Positions 7,741-17,582 are shown, numbered from the stretch's first letter. The stretch: 34,115 nt of DNA from an uncultured Bacteroidota bacterium (GCA_903821975.1 CAIJNJ010000242.1:1-34115); one strand, 5' to 3'. Notes: generated by a model not told the origin, from the sequence alone. Made by a program: numbers and translations.

Positions 7741-9315
7741 ATGAAAAGGGTATTCCTGCTTACCGCATTGATCCTGTCATTTTACGGGAAGGTTTTTTCC
7801 CAGGTCGTTGTTCCTCCTATATCCGGATATCCGGTTGTATATACAGGATGGACCCTATTAGGCGGTGCGACCGGTGCATATGCATTAGACAGTGAAATTG
7901 TGCTTACAAAACCTGCGGGGGCGCAGGCTGGCCGCGTGTATACTACTGCTGCATACAGTGTTACTGCCTGCGGAGAATTCACGGTGAACTTTGACTTCCA
8001 GATACTGGCACATACAGGAACTACTATCGCAGATGGTATTACTTTCTTTTTCCTCTCCAGCCCTGTTGGTGCTGCAGGAACGGGTATGTCATTGAATTTA
8101 CCACCAAACCCGGTAGGCTTGGTGTTAGTGATGGATACCTATGACAACAATGGCGATGGCCTGGAACCTGATGTTGCCTTATACGGCTATAATGGCACCC
8201 TCGCCGGCTATACTGAAAACTCCGCTACACAACGTTTGCTGCCTACAGGCTTGGCCACTCACCAAAACTTTGTGGATAACGGCGCATGGCACCACTGCTT
8301 TATCAGCTACAATGCCGGTGTTGTAAAAGTTTATTTTGATTACAGCACAACACCATTATTAACCGGTAACTATTCGATCACTTATACCGGACAGTTCGGG
8401 TTTAGCGGTAGTACCGGCGGATCATACAGCACACAGAGCATAAAAAATGTGTACATCCGTACTAACTCCACAAACCCTGTACTGGGGAATACAGGTCCTA
8501 TCTGCCAGGGATCGGGACTGGCTTTAAGTGATTCTACAAGCGGGGGAACCTGGAGCAGCAGTAATACAAGCGTGGCCACAGTAGGGTCAGGTACCGGAGC
8601 CGTTATAGGCACAGGAGTAGGCACTGCAACTATTACTTATTCTTACGGAACTTCATGTACGGCTACAACTGTCGTAACTGTAAACGTGCAGCCAGCAGCC
8701 ATTACAGGTACTGCAAGCGTATGCGAAGGTGCGACAACTGCACTCACAGATGCTACGTCAGGCGGCGTATGGACCAGCACTGCAACCACAGTGGCTACGG
8801 TAGGGACCGATGGTACAGTAACTGCAAGCAGCACTACAATCGGAACATCCACCATATCCTATACAATAGGCAGTTGTGCCGCAACAAAAATTGTCACGGT
8901 AAATACACAACCGGCATTTATTACAGGAAATGTACCGTTCTGCCAAACCTTTTCCATAAACTTAACTGACGCAACAACCGGGGTTACCTGGAGCAGCAGT
9001 AACACTTCTGTAGCCACCGTATCTGGAACAGGTGTGGTAACTGGTTCAGGTGTGGGTACTTCAACAATCTCATGTGGAATACTAAGTTGCTATGCAACTA
9101 CAGTAGTAACGGTAAACACGCAACCGGCAGCTATTACGGGCACTGCAAGTGTTTGCCAGGGCGCCACTACTGCGCTTACAGATGCTACATCCGGCGGCGT
9201 ATGGAGCAGCAGCACGACGGCAGTTGCTACGGTAGGCACTGATGGCACAGTAACTGCAAGCAGCACAACGACAGGTACATCTACGATCTCTTATACGATA
9301 GGGAGTTGTACGTAA
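7741..9315 (+). CDS. Lectin/Ig-domain T9SS adhesin, 5' portion up to an in-frame stop
   Basis: This 524-residue stretch starts with a signal peptide (MKRVFLLTALILSFYGKVFS, start 7741 chosen because it begins the signal peptide). An L-type (legume-type) lectin-like domain follows (about residues 27-245): FTVNFDFQI, IADGITFFFLSSP, LVLVMDTYDNNGDG and the WHHCFISYNAGVVKVYFD strand pair are typical. Then come Ig-like (BIG2-like) repeats of 71-73 residues. The ORF ends at TAA 9313-9315, but the same frame continues without interruption to 12954 and the stop replaces an alanine codon conserved in every sister repeat, so the gene is one 1,738-codon unit broken at codon 525. Truncated here, the product lacks the T9SS sorting domain and would probably stay periplasmic. 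Intact relatives are cell-surface or secreted binding proteins. Confidence 0.85.
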   Translation: MKRVFLLTALILSFYGKVFSQVVVPPISGYPVVYTGWTLLGGATGAYALDSEIVLTKPAGAQAGRVYTTAAYSVTACGEFTVNFDFQILAHTGTTIADGITFFFLSSPVGAAGTGMSLNLPPNPVGLVLVMDTYDNNGDGLEPDVALYGYNGTLAGYTENSATQRLLPTGLATHQNFVDNGAWHHCFISYNAGVVKVYFDYSTTPLLTGNYSITYTGQFGFSGSTGGSYSTQSIKNVYIRTNSTNPVLGNTGPICQGSGLALSDSTSGGTWSSSNTSVATVGSGTGAVIGTGVGTATITYSYGTSCTATTVVTVNVQPAAITGTASVCEGATTALTDATSGGVWTSTATTVATVGTDGTVTASSTTIGTSTISYTIGSCAATKIVTVNTQPAFITGNVPFCQTFSINLTDATTGVTWSSSNTSVATVSGTGVVTGSGVGTSTISCGILSCYATTVVTVNTQPAAITGTASVCQGATTALTDATSGGVWSSSTTAVATVGTDGTVTASSTTTGTSTISYTIGSCT

Positions 9316-10212
9316 ACAAAAGTTGTTACGGTAAATACGCAGCCGGCGGCCATCACAGGGAATGTACCTTTCTGTCAGACTTTTTCTATAAACTTAACTG
9401 ACGCAACAACCGGGGTTACATGGAGCAGCAGTACAACTTCCGTAGCCACCGTATCTGGTACAGGTGTGGTAACTGGCGTGAGCGTGGGTACTTCTACGAT
9501 AACATGTGGAGTGCTAAGTTGCTTCGCGACTACAGTAGTAACCGTGAACACGCAACCGGTAGCAATTACTGGCATAGCAAGTGTATGCCAGGGCGCTACC
9601 ACTGCGCTTACAGATGCTACCGGTGGTGGTACATGGAGCAGCACTACTACTACTGTCGCTACCGTCGGAACTGATGGCACCGTAACTGCAAGCAATATCA
9701 ATGTGGGCACTTCTACGATATCATATACTATAGGTAGCTGTGTTGCTACAAAAATTGTCACAGTAAATACGCAACCTGCAGCAATCACGGGTAATGTGCC
9801 CTTCTGCCAGACTTTTTCCATAAACTTATCTGACGTTACAACCGGTGTTACGTGGAGCAGCAGTACAACTTCTGTAGCTACAGTGTCCGGAACAGGTGTG
9901 GTAACAGGCGTTGGTGTGGGTACCTCCACCATCACATGCGGGATACTAAGCTGCTATGCAACTACGGTAGTTACTGTAAACACACAACCTGTAGCTATTA
10001 CGGGTACGCCAACGTTGTGCGAGGGCGCTACAACTGCGCTTACAGACGCTACCGGCGGCGGCACATGGAGCAGCACTACTACGACTGTCGCGACTGTAGG
10101 CACAGATGGTACTGTAACGGCAAGCAATATTAATGTGGGCACGTCTACGATATCATATACTATAGGCAGTTGTGTGGCTACAAAAATAGTGACGGTAACC
10201 ACCCAACCGGCT
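8698..10212 (+). repeat. 432-bp higher-order tandem repeat coding two alternating Ig domains
   Basis: Two Ig-domain types alternate: type a (ITGTASVCQGATTALTDAT, 73 codons) and type b (ITGNVPFCQTFSINLTDAT, 71 codons). The a+b dimer is repeated with exact 432-bp periodicity at 8698-9129, 9130-9561 and 9562-9993, followed by one further type-a half at 9994-10212. Nucleotide similarity between copies is high and neighbouring Ig units outside the array are much more diverged, so the dimer was amplified recently. Confidence 0.9.
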
Positions 10213-12954
10213 ATAATAACCGGTAATGCCCCTATTTGCCAGACCTTCACCGAAACACTATCGGATGCCACAGGTGGTGGAACATGGAGCAGTGTTACAA
10301 CTTCGGTAGCTACAATTTCATCAACCGGCCTGGTTACAGGCGGCCTTGTTGGAACATCGGTAATATCATACACAATAGGCGGGTGTGCTGCCACTGCCAT
10401 TGTAACAGTAAATATTCAACCGGCAGCTATATCCGGCAGCTTATCAGTATGCCAGGGCCTGACAACCAGCCTTAGTGATGCTACCGGCAGCGGTGTATGG
10501 AGCAGTGTTAATCCCGGCACAGGCTCTGTGTCTGTAACAGGTGTTGTAACGGGTGTTACAAATGGCACAGCAACGATATCATATACTATTGGTGCCTGTG
10601 CGGCTAAAGTAGTCGTTACCGTTAATTCATTACCTTCTCCTATAACGGGTACAAAAACAGTATGCTCCGGCCTTACTACCAATTTATTTGATGGCACTGG
10701 CGGCGGTACATGGAGCAGCAGCAACTCGGCGATAGCCTCCATTGGCTCTACCGGCATTGTTACCGGCGGAGTTGTGGTTGTTACAAGCACTGCTACTATA
10801 ACTTATACCGTAGGTACAGGATGTATCAATACAACTGTGGTCACTGTTAATCCATTGCCCACAGCCATATTGGGAGCCAATAACGTATGCTTTGGTTCGT
10901 CCATTACACTAAGTGATGCGGGTCTCGGCACATGGAGCAGCCAGAACACGAGTATTGCCACTGTTGGCTCATCAACAGGTGTCGTGACTGGCACCGGAGT
11001 TGGTGTTACTACGATAACCTATGCACTGCCCACTGGCTGCATCATCACCGCACCAATGACAGTGAACCCTGTACCTGTTGCTATTACAGGTCCTGATTTA
11101 GTTTGTGTTGGTTCGACAATAACCTTAAGCGACCTGACAGGTCTTGGCACATGGAGCAGCAGTAATACAGCATGGGCAACAGTTATTGCCGGCACAGGGG
11201 TGGTAACAGGTGTAGCAGGCGGAGTGGTAAACATCAGTTATATTCTCGGCACAGGCTGTTATGCAATATACCCTGTAACCGTTGATGCACAGCTTGCTGT
11301 AATAACACCCGTAGGTGACACGACATTCTGCCCTGGCGGTTTTGTGGCCCTTACTGCGAATGTAGGAACGGGACTTACTTATCAATGGTATGTTGGCGGC
11401 GCTGCGATAGGTGGTGCAATAGCATCAAGCTATATAGCAACTACCAGTGGCAGTTACCAGGTATTCGTAACTAATGCAGCAGGTTGTTCCACACTTTCTA
11501 TACCCATGCTGGTAACTGTGGATACAGCAGTTGCTACGATCACGGCGAGCACAAGTACAACTATCTGTTCGGGCTCATCGGCAACGCTGGATGCCAATAC
11601 AGGCGGAGGACTTAGCTACCAATGGCTGCAGGATGGCGGTGCCATAGCAGGTGCTACAGCAAGTTCTTATACAACCACGCTGGCCGGTGACTATTCTATG
11701 ATCATCACCAACGCTACAGGCTGCTCTGCAACTTCGAATATCATTACGATATCCGTAAATCCTTCGCCAACAGCGAATATAGTATTATCTGGCCCGCTCA
11801 CATTCTGCCAGGGTGGAAGCGTTGTGATGACTGCCGACTATTCTGCTGACTATTCCTATCAATGGTACAATGGTGCTGGAGCGATAACAGGTGCAAATGG
11901 CGTGTCGTACACAGCTACCACAACCGGCAATTATTATGTAACGGTTTCTAATAGCTATGGTTGTAGCGCCACATCAATAGTGATGTCGGTAGTAGTGAAC
12001 CCATTGCCTAATGTAGGTATTACTGCGAGTGGCGCTACATTGTTCTGCACTGGCGGCAGTGTTACACTTAGTGCTACTGCCGGGTACAATTACCAGTGGT
12101 ATCGTGGAGGAGTGGCAATTGCAGGTGCTACTAATGCATCTTACTTAGCTACTGTCGGCGGTGGATACCGCGTGCAGGTAACAGATCCTACCACAGGATG
12201 TTTTGACGAAACACATGCAGACACTGTGGTGACTGTGGTAGGCACACCAGTTGTAGTGCCGGTAACACCTGCATCATTCTGCTGGGGTGGCAGCTCATTA
12301 CTGTCTACCAGTGTATCGGGTACAACAGGTACAATAACCTATCAATGGTATTTTAACGGAGTAGCAATAGCCGGTGCAATAGGGCCAATGTATAACGCAA
12401 CGGTGCCCGGTAATTATAGCTGCCAGATAACAATACCCGGTAGCTGCACTAATATGACGGTGGCTATACCAGTTACAGAATTCCCATTGCCTGATCCGCT
12501 GATCACTTTCGACGGTTCATGGTTCCATACAGCGCCATACTATATCGCCTACCAGTGGTACAAGGATATGGTAGCAATCCCGGGGGCTACCGGTTCGGGT
12601 ACACCATCAATGGGTGCCGGTAATTACAAGGTCGCAGTAACAGATACGAACGGTTGCCAGTCATACTCGGATATATATGTGTACACGGGCAACGTAAATA
12701 CTACAGGTGTACAGAACGTAAGTGTCAGCGATATCAAGATATACCCTAACCCGGCACAAACTGTTGTTCATGTAGAAGCCGGCATACAGGTTCGCGTTGC
12801 GATAAATGGTATAGATGGCCGTTCGGTTCTTAACGTGCAGGATGTAAAGGATATAGATATCAGCAACCTTCCGGATGGGGTGTATATGATCATGGTATAT
12901 GATACTAACGGGCAAATGCTGAAAGCAGATAAGCTCGTGAAAGCAGCTAATTGA
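9316..12954 (+). pseudogene. 3' portion of the lectin/Ig adhesin, ending in a T9SS sorting domain
   Basis: In the same frame as 7741-9315, this 1,212-codon stretch continues the Ig array. About nine BIG2-like units of ~72 residues finish near codon 1186. Six different Ig/PKD-like units follow, each with a YQWY core (for example LTYQWYVGGAAIGGA, YSYQWYNGAGAITGA, YNYQWYRGGVAIAGA). The C-terminus (from about codon 1650) is a type A T9SS sorting domain: DIKIYPNPAQTVVHVEAG, then DIDISNLPDGVYMIMVYD and a final Lys-rich strand. No ATG near its 5' end could give a secreted product: the first possible starts are GTG codons inside a repeat (such as 9466), without a signal peptide. It is therefore treated as the disconnected end of the upstream gene unless the stop is a sequencing error or is read through. 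Confidence 0.8.
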
Positions 12955-12968
12955 TCTCAAATTACTTT

Positions 12969-13005
12969 AAAGAGCGGCATCTTCTCGGGGATAGCCGCTC
13001 TTTTT
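12969..13005 (+). terminator. Rho-independent terminator of the adhesin gene
   Basis: AAAGAGCGGC (12969-12978) pairs perfectly with GCCGCTCTTT (12994-13003), closed by a 15-nt loop and followed by a T run (13001-13005). It begins 14 nt after the adhesin stop. Its retention fits a gene that was functional until recently. Confidence 0.85.
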
Positions 13006-13120
13006 CATAGTAAAACGATAAAGAAGGGCGATTTGGCTTTTTCACCGCCATTTTGCATCCCTTTACCGACTTACCCCAATAATTAACCGAAATAAATTTT
13101 CATATCCTTTGCCTACCGCA

Positions 13121-13128
13121 TAGATTTG
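13121..13128 (+). promoter_or_regulatory. -7 promoter box for the TonB-dependent receptor
   Basis: TAGATTTG matches TAnnTTTG and is followed by CACC, a common context in this window. TTTC at 13098-13101 lies 19 nt upstream as a weak -33 element. The ATG is 19 nt downstream. Confidence 0.5.
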
Positions 13129-13147
13129 CACCATAATATAATACTGA

Positions 13148-15400
13148 ATGAAGACACACGTACAATTTAGATTTTTCAGGCCTTTCGCATTTTTATTTTC
13201 GTTACTGCTTATTGCGGCTACCACAAATGCACAATATAAGATCAGCGGCACGGTGGTAGATGATAAAGGCCGGCCTGTAAGAGGTGCCAGCGTGTACCTT
13301 GATAATACAATTGATGGCGGCACAGCAGACAGCATGGGTATTTTCCGCTTCACTACTTCAGAAAAAGGTAACCAGTCCATTGTAGCATCAGAGGTGAGCC
13401 ATACCACCACCGGCCTCCCGATCGTGATCAACGGCGATATGAGCGGCATAGTACTGCGTATGAAAGCAAATAAAGCGCATGACCTTGATGCCGTGGTTAT
13501 CACTGCCGGTTCTTTCGATGCATCTAACGATAAAAGCAAAACCGTATTGCGCCCACTGGACATTGTAACTACCGCGGGTGCAAATGCAGATGTGGTAAAA
13601 GCTATAGAGATGCTTCCCGGCACACAACAGACCGGCACCGACAACGGCCTCTTTGTAAGGGGTGGTGATGCCAGCGAGCTTTCCATACTTGTTGACGAAA
13701 TGGTGGTGCAGAATGCATTTTTCAGTGGTCCTCCCGGTGTGGCCACACGCAGCCGTTTCGGGGCATTTAATTACCAGGGCGTATCTTTCAGCAGCGGCGG
13801 GTATAGTGCGCGCTACGGACAGGCACTGTCCGGCGTACTGGAATTAAACACTACCGACCTGCCCGATAAAAGCACGGTAAACCTTGGTGTAAACATGGCC
13901 GGCTTATACGCATCCGGTACCAAGAAATGGAAGAACAGCGCCATCGATATCGGCGGTAGCTATAACAACCTTACTCCTTTTTATGGCCTTGCTACTACCA
14001 ACTTTAAATTTTACAAAGTGCCTGTGGGCGCCAGCGGCAATGTACGCTATGTATGGAAACCTAATAAAGATGGTATCTTCAAGATAAGCGCCAATACTTC
14101 ATACATGACGAGTGGCATAGATGTCCCCAACCCATATGCAGGCGTTACAAACTCAGTGACCGGCAGCTATAACCCATTTGCGGGCCTTTCAGATACTATA
14201 CCCTTTGTAACCAAAGACATGTATTACTATGCCAACGCCTCATACAAACAACTTTTCAAAGCAAAATACAGCCTCTATACCGCTGCATCATACAGTCTCG
14301 ATACTACTAAAAATTCGTTTGGCGGTATACCGATCGACGAAAAAGACCACCGTGCCCAGTTTCGTATAGAAGGCAAGGATTATTTTACCAGTCGGCTGAA
14401 CCTGCTGGTAGGCGCGGAGATACAGAACTTCGGGATAGGTAAATCATTTACGGATACCCTGCATGAGAAATATACCGAGACACAAACTGCCGGATACGCA
14501 GAGCTGGAGTGGACACCGATAAATCTTATTGCCATACGCCCCGGCATACGTTATGAACACAGCGCATTGCTTAATAAAGATAATATAGCGCCGCGCATAT
14601 CTATGGCCATTAAAACAAGCGACCATAGCCAGATTTCGCTGGCCAGCGGCATCTTTTACCAGAACCCTGATAACCTGTACCTGCTTGCAGGCCTGCGTCC
14701 CGGCCAGCAGGAAGCTATACATTACATAGCTAACTGGCAATACACTAAAAATGACCGCACACTTCGCATAGAAGGCTATTATAAAAAATACCTGAACCTG
14801 GTGCTGGAGCGTGATACCGTTTTTGATCCGAACAGCTACCGTATCATTACGCCATATACACGCGTAGACAACAGCGGATATGGTTATGCGCAGGGCCTGG
14901 AATTATTTTACCGTGATAAGAAAACAGTCAAAAATCTTGATTACTGGATTTCTTACAGCTACATCGACACCAAAAGAAAGTATGCCAATTTCCCTACGGA
15001 AGCCACACCTACCTACATTGCAGATAACAACCTGAACCTGGTGGCAAAATACTTTGTGGATAAATGGCAGACCAATTTCAGCGCTACATACAGCTACGCA
15101 AGCGGCCGGCCATACTATAACCCAAATAACCCTACATTCCTGGGCGACAGAACACCGGATTTTAATAACCTGGCGCTTACAGTTGCCTACCTGCACAGCT
15201 TTGGGAAATGGTTCACTGTATTTTACCTGAGCATTGACAACATCACCAACCAGCACAACGTTTTCGGATACAGGTATACTTACGATGCAAACAACGTAGT
15301 TACAAGTGCGCCGCCAACCCCTATTGTGCCCGCACTTTACCGCTCCATATTTTTCGGAGTGAACATGTCGCTGACACAGTTTAAAAAGGACGAACTATAA
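13148..15400 (+). CDS. TonB-dependent receptor with carboxypeptidase-regulatory N-domain
   Basis: The 750-residue outer-membrane transporter has a signal peptide (ending LIAATTNAQ). A carboxypeptidase-D-regulatory-like domain follows (about 30-105: YKISGTVVDDKGRPVRGASVYLDN, GGTADSMGIFRF). The plug domain (about 130-235) has VVKAIEMLPGTQQTGTDNGLFVRGGDASELSILVDEM and GGYSARYGQALSGVLELNT, then a beta-barrel of roughly 500 residues ends with FFGVNMSLTQFKKDEL. Such receptors take up ferric complexes, glycans or other ligands using TonB energy. No SusD-like partner is adjacent, so a glycan PUL role is not indicated, and the ligand is unknown. The following gene is a secreted protein on the same strand, 186 nt away. 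Confidence 0.93.
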   Translation: MKTHVQFRFFRPFAFLFSLLLIAATTNAQYKISGTVVDDKGRPVRGASVYLDNTIDGGTADSMGIFRFTTSEKGNQSIVASEVSHTTTGLPIVINGDMSGIVLRMKANKAHDLDAVVITAGSFDASNDKSKTVLRPLDIVTTAGANADVVKAIEMLPGTQQTGTDNGLFVRGGDASELSILVDEMVVQNAFFSGPPGVATRSRFGAFNYQGVSFSSGGYSARYGQALSGVLELNTTDLPDKSTVNLGVNMAGLYASGTKKWKNSAIDIGGSYNNLTPFYGLATTNFKFYKVPVGASGNVRYVWKPNKDGIFKISANTSYMTSGIDVPNPYAGVTNSVTGSYNPFAGLSDTIPFVTKDMYYYANASYKQLFKAKYSLYTAASYSLDTTKNSFGGIPIDEKDHRAQFRIEGKDYFTSRLNLLVGAEIQNFGIGKSFTDTLHEKYTETQTAGYAELEWTPINLIAIRPGIRYEHSALLNKDNIAPRISMAIKTSDHSQISLASGIFYQNPDNLYLLAGLRPGQQEAIHYIANWQYTKNDRTLRIEGYYKKYLNLVLERDTVFDPNSYRIITPYTRVDNSGYGYAQGLELFYRDKKTVKNLDYWISYSYIDTKRKYANFPTEATPTYIADNNLNLVAKYFVDKWQTNFSATYSYASGRPYYNPNNPTFLGDRTPDFNNLALTVAYLHSFGKWFTVFYLSIDNITNQHNVFGYRYTYDANNVVTSAPPTPIVPALYRSIFFGVNMSLTQFKKDEL

Positions 15401-15586
15401 TGTCGTGGCCCGAATTAGTCATTAGGAATTGGGATTGTTATAAATCGGTAAATGATATCTTTTGAGACAATTGCCATGACCTTCAGGCCGGGGATGATAA
15501 AATAAATTAGTACCGCTTTAGCCAAAACAAACACAGCAACCATAAATAACACTAAATCAAAAACAAACAACATAAAAACAACTACA

Positions 15587-16249
15587 ATGAAAAAGATGAT
15601 CTTAATGGGGGCAATGGCCCTCGCGACAATAAGTACACAGGCACAGGATTTCAAGCCGGTACTGGAAAAAACCTTCGTTGCCTTTGATACCACGTGGGAC
15701 CAGCCAACAAAAGTAGAACTGAGCAACAAGCTCTCGTTAATAGCAAAAAAATGGGACAATGAGTGGGTGACGCATTACTATCTCGCGTATAGCAAGGTTG
15801 CACTCACCTACAACGAAAAAGATGCTGCAAAAAAAGACGCCTATCTTGATGAGGCTGATAAAGAAAAACAGGATGCCGTAAGCATTCTTAAAAAAGACAA
15901 CGATGAAACGTATGTACTGGGCGCTATGATCGCCAATGGTCGTCTTGGTGTAGACCCAATGAACCGCTGGCAGAAATACGGTCCTATTTTCAGCGGTGAC
16001 CTGGAAAGCGCAAAAGACCTGAACCCGGACAACCCGCGTATGTACCTGGAGCAGGGCATCAGCAAGTTTTTCACGCCAAAAGCCTTTGGTGGTGGTAAAA
16101 AAGCGGCATTACCCTATTTCGAAAAAGCAGATGCATTGTTTGCCAAAGAAGCCGCCACTCCGGCCGCAAATGATATCACCAAACCACATTGGGGAAAAAT
16201 GCAGAACGATTATTTCCTCAAACAGTGCAAAATCGAAGATAAGGAGTAG
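15587..16249 (+). CDS. Secreted helical/TPR-like protein downstream of the TonB receptor
   Basis: The 220-residue precursor has a signal peptide (MKKMILMGAMALATISTQAQ) and a mature part that looks all-helical, with Lys/Asp/Glu-rich helices such as KDAAKKDAYLDEADKEKQDAVSILKK. The segments NEWVTHYYLAYSKVAL and NPRMYLEQGISKFFTPKAFGGGKKAALPYFEKADALF resemble tetratricopeptide-style helix pairs. Similar proteins occur beside TonB receptors in Bacteroidota, but I cannot name a defined family with confidence. The product is probably periplasmic. The 186-nt upstream gap is A-rich close to the start; it may have its own promoter. Function is not known. Confidence 0.65.
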   Translation: MKKMILMGAMALATISTQAQDFKPVLEKTFVAFDTTWDQPTKVELSNKLSLIAKKWDNEWVTHYYLAYSKVALTYNEKDAAKKDAYLDEADKEKQDAVSILKKDNDETYVLGAMIANGRLGVDPMNRWQKYGPIFSGDLESAKDLNPDNPRMYLEQGISKFFTPKAFGGGKKAALPYFEKADALFAKEAATPAANDITKPHWGKMQNDYFLKQCKIEDKE

Positions 16250-16344
16250 TTGATAATCAAGGAACTATGCTCTGGCACGATACTTTTATGTATAGCGGCA
16301 AATAGCAAATTTCCTTTCTGATACATCTTCTTAATTTTCCCTCC

Positions 16345-16377
16345 TCAGGGGCTGGCGCGAAAAGCATCAGCCCCTGA
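16345..16377. terminator. Hairpin between convergent genes, possible bidirectional terminator
   Basis: TCAGGGGCTG (16345-16354) and its exact complement CAGCCCCTGA (16368-16377) form a 10-bp stem with a 13-nt loop. It lies between the convergent secreted-protein gene and the DUF4279-like gene. T runs on either side are weak, so termination is likely but not certain. Confidence 0.5.
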
Positions 16378-16410
16378 ATCATTTAAGTGACATAATCTGA
16401 ACGGCGCACC

Positions 16411-17064
16411 TCACTTCCATTTGTTCCCTTCTGCATACAGGTCAAAATCAATTCCGAGATTAAGGGCACCCATCCGCTGGATGCTTTCATTATCAATATG
16501 TGGTCCACCTAGCATTGTATTCCCATTATGGGCAATAATGACAACTTGTATAAACCCGTTTGCCTTGTCCACTAATCTTGCAATTCCCTCTTTATCCTGT
16601 TCCAAAAAATCCAGCAGCTTTTTTAATTTATCTTCAAATTCGTCAGGCTCAGGATTGGGCTCAAATCTGATAACGCTATTTTTATAGTACCCGTTGCCAA
16701 ATTTCTTTTTATCTCGTTTATTGTGAATGCTGGTGGGCTTAAGCCTGGTCATTAACGAAAGTTCATTTGCATCAGACATATCCGAGTAAGCTTTAAAGTA
16801 AACGCAGTTATTACTTTCTATATCTACCCCGGCAACTGCAATTTCAGGGACGGTGTTTACATAAATAGCCAAATAGAATTTTTCATTCTTAACCGGGAAA
16901 TATATGATACCAGTACCGTCCTCTTTCTCATCATCTACACGCTCAATTTTGGGTTTACCATCCTGATAGACCACCTCATGGATTTTCATAAACTCTTCCA
17001 TTACACCGAAGTTTCTATTTTTAATTTCTTCGATGGCACATTGAACAATCCGTATATTTATCAT
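16411..17064 (-). CDS. DUF4279-like hypothetical protein
   Basis: The 217-residue product has no signal peptide. Its C-terminal half (about 100-215) resembles DUF4279: a MTRLKPTSIHNKRDKK segment, then NSVIRFEPNPEPDEFEDKLKKLLDFLEQDKEGIARL, VVIIAHNGNTMLGGPHIDNESIQRMGALNLGIDFDLY. Family members often end with a strand carrying an alternating D-hydrophobic motif as in GIDFDLYAEG. The N-terminal half (YFPVKNEKFYLAIYVNTVPEIAVAGVDIESNN) has no clear relative to me. Some DUF4279 proteins occur among polymorphic-toxin immunity genes, but no toxin is adjacent. The gene stands alone between a converging secreted gene and the SRPBCC gene on the same strand. Confidence 0.55.
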   Translation of the reverse strand: MINIRIVQCAIEEIKNRNFGVMEEFMKIHEVVYQDGKPKIERVDDEKEDGTGIIYFPVKNEKFYLAIYVNTVPEIAVAGVDIESNNCVYFKAYSDMSDANELSLMTRLKPTSIHNKRDKKKFGNGYYKNSVIRFEPNPEPDEFEDKLKKLLDFLEQDKEGIARLVDKANGFIQVVIIAHNGNTMLGGPHIDNESIQRMGALNLGIDFDLYAEGNKWK

Positions 17065-17139
17065 AGATTATACAATTTACATAATATTCTAAATTACGTA
17101 GGCCGATGCTTGAAAGCTCAAAATATATTACCAAGTAAG

Positions 17140-17158
17140 CCCCTTTAGGGGTTTGGGG
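17140..17158 (-). repeat. CCCCAAACCCCTAAAGGGG interspersed repeat, copy 1
   Basis: On the minus strand this reads CCCCAAACCCCTAAAGGGG. It encodes the last residues (..TPNP) and the TAA stop of the SRPBCC gene. A close copy with longer C/G runs is found at 23803-23824 at the end of lpxD. Confidence 0.75.
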
Positions 17159-17582
17159 TTTCCAACAGCTCCTTCATACCCTTCAACACTTTCTTCCAGT
17201 TCTCCGCGGAATGTACTTTCATTTCTTCTGATGGAATATTATCCTGGGTAACGGATATTTCTGTTTTCCCGTCTTTTTCTGCCAGCTCATAAGTTACGGT
17301 CACATAGTTCTCCGGTTTATCTTCTATGCCCGACATAGAGCTCCAGTAGGTGTGTTTCAGTAACTTATCAGGTTCCAGTGCCAATATCTTGCCTTTGTCC
17401 TCGTATGTTTTTCCCTGCCAGCTACCACTATATATAAGCGGGCTGCCTACCTTCCAGTCAGATTTAGCATCCGAACCAAAAAAGTACTTTTTAATGATCT
17501 CGGGTGTTGTCAGCGCCGCCCATACTTTTGCGGCCGGAACATTAATCGTTTCTGTAACGGTCCCAATAAGTGAGTTTTTCAT
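17145..17582 (-). CDS. SRPBCC / AHSA1-like protein
   Basis: The 145-residue product starts MKNSLIGTVTETINVPAAKVWAAL and continues through TTPEIIKKYFFGSDAKSDWKVGSPLIYSGSWQGKTYEDKGKILALEPDKLLKHTYWSS to a C-terminal helix (HSAENWKKVLKGMKELLE). This is the helix-grip START/Bet v1-type fold of the AHSA1 (Hsp90-activator homologue) group, a small cytoplasmic hydrophobic-ligand pocket protein; the ligand is unknown. I chose 17582 rather than the further upstream ATG at 17618, because the extension MNFKAFPEKRII has no counterpart in the fold. The terminal TPNP and the stop are encoded by the G/C-run repeat at 17140-17158. Confidence 0.85.
   Translation of the reverse strand: MKNSLIGTVTETINVPAAKVWAALTTPEIIKKYFFGSDAKSDWKVGSPLIYSGSWQGKTYEDKGKILALEPDKLLKHTYWSSMSGIEDKPENYVTVTYELAEKDGKTEISVTQDNIPSEEMKVHSAENWKKVLKGMKELLETPNP

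Noticed and set aside
9313-9315. The adhesin break as a frameshift
   Set aside because: The frame is unchanged on both sides and the sister copies have the same length, so it is a nonsense codon and not an indel.
8655-10133. Several overlapping Cys/Arg/Tyr-rich ORFs inside the adhesin repeats on both strands
   Set aside because: They are frame shadows of the repetitive Ig sequence, with a composition unlike real proteins and mirroring the repeat period.
8698-10212. Regular spacing suggestive of a CRISPR array
   Set aside because: The period is 432 bp and coding, with no short direct repeats separated by unique spacers and no cas genes nearby.
9466-12954. An independent gene starting at the GTG at 9466
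   Set aside because: The GTG is in the middle of an Ig repeat (TGVVTG) and has no signal peptide; a T9SS protein starting here could not be exported.
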